A stretch of DNA of 44,822 nucleotides. Origin: JAUYIV01 sp035464675 (GTDB lineage: Bacteria > Actinomycetota > Acidimicrobiia > Spongiisociales > UBA11373). Under the pieces are notes generated by a model, which made no database searches, was not told the DNA's origin, and worked only from the letters and a program-made list of their open reading frames with translations. The stretch covers positions 1 to 44,822 of the forward strand of contig DATHSA010000079.1 of the NCBI GenBank assembly GCA_035464675.1, in the 5' to 3' direction. A program made the translations under genes and the position numbers. This document shows, in pieces, positions 42,554 to 44,822 of this stretch (position 1 is its first letter; the number at the start of each line of letters is the position of its first letter).

Positions 42554-43580
42554 ATGCGGCAGGGGCTGTCAGCGTCCGAGCATCGACGAACCAAAGCCGA
42601 TTCCCGTCGGGGTCGACGCACCCGAACGACCGCTCCCCCGACCAGCTGACCGAGATGGGCGTCGTCTCCCCGCCGCCCGACGCGATCACGCGGGTGTGAA
42701 GGTCGTCCAGCGCGGCGCTGGCGAAATAGAGGTCGATCTTGACGCGGTCCCCGGTCTGCTTCTCGACGATCACGAGACGCGCATCCCCCGCCGAGAGGAA
42801 GACTCGCCCCGGAACCGCGCGTTCGGGCGCGACCCCCAGAGCCTGGGCATAGAAGGCCGCGGCTCGATCGAGATCTTCCGACTCGATGGTCACCCCGAGC
42901 ATCCACGTCCCCGACTCGGAGCCGGTGCCACGGGCGGGGTCCCCACCGTCGGGGATCGCCACCGGTAGCTGAGGGATGTCGGCTGTCGTCGAGATGGGTG
43001 CGTTGGGCACTTCGTCCTCCTCTGTCGGCGATGACGGGTGATGCGGTGGCGGTGGCGGTGGCGATGGCTCTTGCACGGTCGGTGGCTCCTGCAAGGTCGG
43101 TGGCTCCTCCAAGGTCGGTGGCTCCTCCACGGTCGGTGGCTCCGGGCCCAGCGTGGGACCAGACCCCACTTGCTGCTCACCTCGCGAGATCACGACGTCG
43201 GCTTCACCAGCGGAGCCGAATGCATGGTGCAGATACTGATGGCCGTTCAGCCCGGCCAGGAAGGGCTCCATCTGATCGGCGATGCTCGCCCAACCCCCGG
43301 CGTCACAGGTCCAACTGAATTCCCCGTTGTCCGTTCCGACCATCGCGATCGTCGGTGCGACGTCGGCAAGCTTCAGCTCCAACTTCCCGACACCGTCCAG
43401 TTCCACGCCCTGGGCGGCGTGCAGCGGAATCGCCTGACCGACATCACCCTCCGCGAGCTCGCGCAGCCGGTCGTGGAGCCACTCCACACCCGCCTGGCTC
43501 TCGAGGATGAGAATGACGGCAGGCCTGTCGGACCAATGGTCCAACCCGCCGGTGATCATCGAGGTCGGTGTCGCACTCAT
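42552..43580 (-). CDS. Fusion of an unknown N-terminal domain, Pro-rich linker and VOC domain
   Basis: A 342-residue cytosolic protein, ATG with AGGGGGC upstream. Residues 1-135 are a globular domain I do not recognise (PAVILILESQAGVEWLHDRL, then IAMVGTDNGEFSWTCDAGGW and GLNGHQYLHHAFG). A linker of about 75 residues contains 6-residue repeats (EEPPTL, QEPPTV) and a proline run. The C-terminal 120 residues are a VOC domain: LGVTIESEDLDRAAAFYAQA at its start and FGCVDPDGNRLWFVD at its end. VOC proteins fused to such a domain are unusual. The function is unknown; small-molecule binding is inference from the VOC part. Confidence 0.8.
   Translation of the reverse strand: MSATPTSMITGGLDHWSDRPAVILILESQAGVEWLHDRLRELAEGDVGQAIPLHAAQGVELDGVGKLELKLADVAPTIAMVGTDNGEFSWTCDAGGWASIADQMEPFLAGLNGHQYLHHAFGSAGEADVVISRGEQQVGSGPTLGPEPPTVEEPPTLEEPPTLQEPPTVQEPSPPPPPPHHPSSPTEEDEVPNAPISTTADIPQLPVAIPDGGDPARGTGSESGTWMLGVTIESEDLDRAAAFYAQALGVAPERAVPGRVFLSAGDARLVIVEKQTGDRVKIDLYFASAALDDLHTRVIASGGGETTPISVSWSGERSFGCVDPDGNRLWFVDARTLTAPAA
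43063..43143. repeat. 18-bp tandem repeat coding the Pro/Glu linker of the VOC fusion
   Basis: About four copies of GGTGGCTCCTSCAMGGTC, phased by 18 bp at 43081, 43099 and 43117 with degenerate copies on both sides. They code hexapeptides of the (E/Q)EPPT(L/V) type. Confidence 0.85.
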
Positions 43581-43887
43581 GTGGCCCCCTGTGGCCGCGC
43601 GCGTCGATCGGCCAAGGCTCGTGCCATCTTCATCGGCCGGAGATCGCCTGAACCTGAAGGCCTGCGTGATTCATGTCCGGTTGCGATGACGCCCACGCGG
43701 CCACGTGGAAGCAGTGGACTCCCCGCCGCCGGGAATTCCCTTGTCGCGACCGGGCACTCCTGCCACTCCGCCTGTCGACGTGCCGAGCGCCCGCGGGTCC
43801 TTTTGCACGGCCGGGTGTCCGGAATGGCCGGCATCCGGACATGAAGAGGTGTAAGAAGGGTCATTCCGGCCCTCGCTGAGGGGAATC
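43581..43887. other. Intergenic region between divergent genes, no gene seen
   Basis: These 307 bp separate the VOC fusion (leftwards) from the ECF sigma gene (rightwards). Short open frames are present but lack ribosome sites or coding character. The only clear structure is the inverted repeat at 43816-43841. Promoters of both genes must lie here; TGAGGGG just before 43888 is the sigma gene's ribosome site. Confidence 0.6.
43816..43841. promoter_or_regulatory. Inverted repeat upstream of the ECF sigma gene
   Basis: TGTCCGGA - 10 nt - TCCGGACA: perfect 8-bp arms, centred about 60 bp before the sigma gene's ATG. It could be an operator for the sigma operon; no regulator can be named. Confidence 0.45.
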
Positions 43888-44451
43888 ATGCCGAGGACGA
43901 CGCCGGACGAGAACCGGTTTCGACGGTTGTACGAGCGACACCACGAAGCGCTGTTGAGGTACTTCTTCCGCCGTGCCGACCCGTCGAGCGCCGAGGATCT
44001 TGCGTCCGAAGTGTTCCTGGTGGCATGGCGCCGCATCGACGAGGTGCCGCCTGGAGAGCAGACACTCCCATGGCTGTACGGGGTGGCCCGCAGGGTGCTG
44101 TCGAATCGACGCAGAGGAACTCGCCGCCTGGGCCGGCTGATCTCGCGCATCGGATCGATGGGGTCTGTCGGCCCTATCGAACCCGACCGGGTGATCGTCG
44201 AGCGCGAAGCCGACCGTGAGGTCCTCGATGCCCTCGATCACCTCAGCCAGCCCGACCAGGAAGTCCTTCGTCTCGCCGCCTGGGAGGGCCTGTCGACGAA
44301 GGAGCTGGCACTGGCCATCGGCTGCCGCCCGGCGACGGCCGAGAAACGCCTCTACCGAGCCAAGGGAAGGCTGGCCAGGGAGCTCGGGATTCACCGCGAC
44401 TCCCATGCGTCATCGACGACCGCACCCCACGACAAGGGAGGAGGGTCATGA
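43888..44451 (+). CDS. ECF-type RNA polymerase sigma factor
   Basis: A 187-residue extracytoplasmic-function sigma factor. Region 2 covers LYERHHEALLRYFFRRA, AEDLASEVFLVAWRRIDEV and PWLYGVARRVLSNRRRG (about 13-77). Region 4 covers LSQPDQEVLRLAAWEGLSTK and ATAEKRLYRAKGRLARELG (about 120-170). The C-terminal 20 residues are extra and polar. ATG with TGAGGGG upstream. Its stop overlaps the next start by ATGA, the usual arrangement for a sigma factor and its membrane partner. Confidence 0.94.
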   Translation: MPRTTPDENRFRRLYERHHEALLRYFFRRADPSSAEDLASEVFLVAWRRIDEVPPGEQTLPWLYGVARRVLSNRRRGTRRLGRLISRIGSMGSVGPIEPDRVIVEREADREVLDALDHLSQPDQEVLRLAAWEGLSTKELALAIGCRPATAEKRLYRAKGRLARELGIHRDSHASSTTAPHDKGGGS

Positions 44452-44822
44452 GCCGACGTGAGCACGCATTCGAGCGCCTGCAGGCCGCCGATCCGTATCC
44501 GCCGACCGTGGACGTGACTGCAAGGGAGTCCGCGCCCCCCCTCCTCGAAGCCACGATCGAGAGGAGAGAGAACATGCAGACCCAGGAAGTGGAGCCAACG
44601 ACCGCGACCGCCCCGAGGCGTCGAAGGGCGGCCCTCGGGCTTGCCGTGGTCCTCGTCGTCGCGGCGGTCGGAGCGGGCCTCTGGGTGACCTCGCATGGAG
44701 ACGAGCCGTTCGACACCGCCGCGGCCGATGACGTCGATGTCGTGACGGAGTTCTTCGATCGACTCGATGCCGGCGATCCGCCGGGAGCGCTGGCCCTCGT
44801 GTCCGACTCGCCTGCCATCAAG
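44448..44822 (+). CDS. Membrane protein coupled to the ECF sigma factor, cut by the window end
   Basis: 125 codons are visible, with no stop before the window ends. A polar N-terminus of about 65 residues is followed by RRRRAALGLAVVLVVAAVG, a basic stop and one membrane helix, then an extracytoplasmic part beginning VVTEFFDRLDAGDPPGALAL, which resembles the start of SnoaL/DUF4878-like NTF2 folds. The position right after the sigma gene, with a 4-nt overlap, suggests an anti-sigma or sensor role, but no HxxxCxxC zinc anti-sigma motif is present. It is the 5' part of a longer gene. Confidence 0.8.
   Translation, partial: MSRREHAFERLQAADPYPPTVDVTARESAPPLLEATIERRENMQTQEVEPTTATAPRRRRAALGLAVVLVVAAVGAGLWVTSHGDEPFDTAAADDVDVVTEFFDRLDAGDPPGALALVSDSPAIK

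Overview
The window is high-GC, gene-dense bacterial chromosomal DNA. It most likely comes from an actinobacterium, possibly of the Acidimicrobiia. The grounds are an F420-type luciferase-like oxidoreductase, a DUF222/HNH protein, secreted proteins with long Thr-rich linkers, a PduO-type cobalamin adenosyltransferase beside a B12 acyl-CoA mutase, and a SufC-SufS-SufU iron-sulfur set. Placement below phylum is inference. No rRNA, tRNA, CRISPR array, complete insertion sequence or prophage was seen. At least fourteen genes have a TANNNT -10 box 6-9 nt before the start codon, which points to widespread leaderless transcription; I used this to choose several starts.

Layout. 1-4.1 kb: a TIR-transmembrane-propeller protein divergent from a sirtuin. 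4.1-10 kb: a secreted SpoIID/peptidoglycan-binding protein and envelope polysaccharide genes (GT-C-like membrane protein, Wzx-like flippase, polyprenyl-phosphate sugar transferase). 10-17.5 kb: cobalamin adenosyltransferase with leucyl aminopeptidase, a membrane protein, transketolase, an M24 peptidase and a propeller lipoprotein. 17.5-22.5 kb: a small membrane protein, an APH(6)-like kinase, a DUF222-HNH protein, a lipoprotein, a SnoaL-like protein and an ArsR-SRPBCC pair with an operator over the arsR start codon.

22.5-29 kb is the most striking region. It is one tightly coupled operon, lpd - E1 alpha/beta fusion - E2 - LipB/LipA fusion, encoding a whole 2-oxoacid dehydrogenase complex together with its own lipoylation machinery. 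LipB (octanoyltransferase) and LipA (lipoyl synthase) lie in one open frame without a stop between them.

29-38.7 kb: a 30-residue membrane micropeptide coupled to an alpha/beta hydrolase, a Thr-rich surface protein, a lipoprotein/67-aa protein/amidohydrolase operon, a membrane protein/zinc ribbon/acyl-CoA mutase operon, an unknown 186-aa protein, a VOC protein, a DsbB/TlpA thiol-redox pair and an acyl-CoA dehydrogenase. 38.7-44.8 kb: an F420-type oxidoreductase, sufC-sufS-sufU, a two-domain VOC fusion, and an ECF sigma factor coupled to a membrane protein cut by the window end. Intergenic spaces hold three heptanucleotide tandem arrays and two copies of a 55-bp palindromic element.
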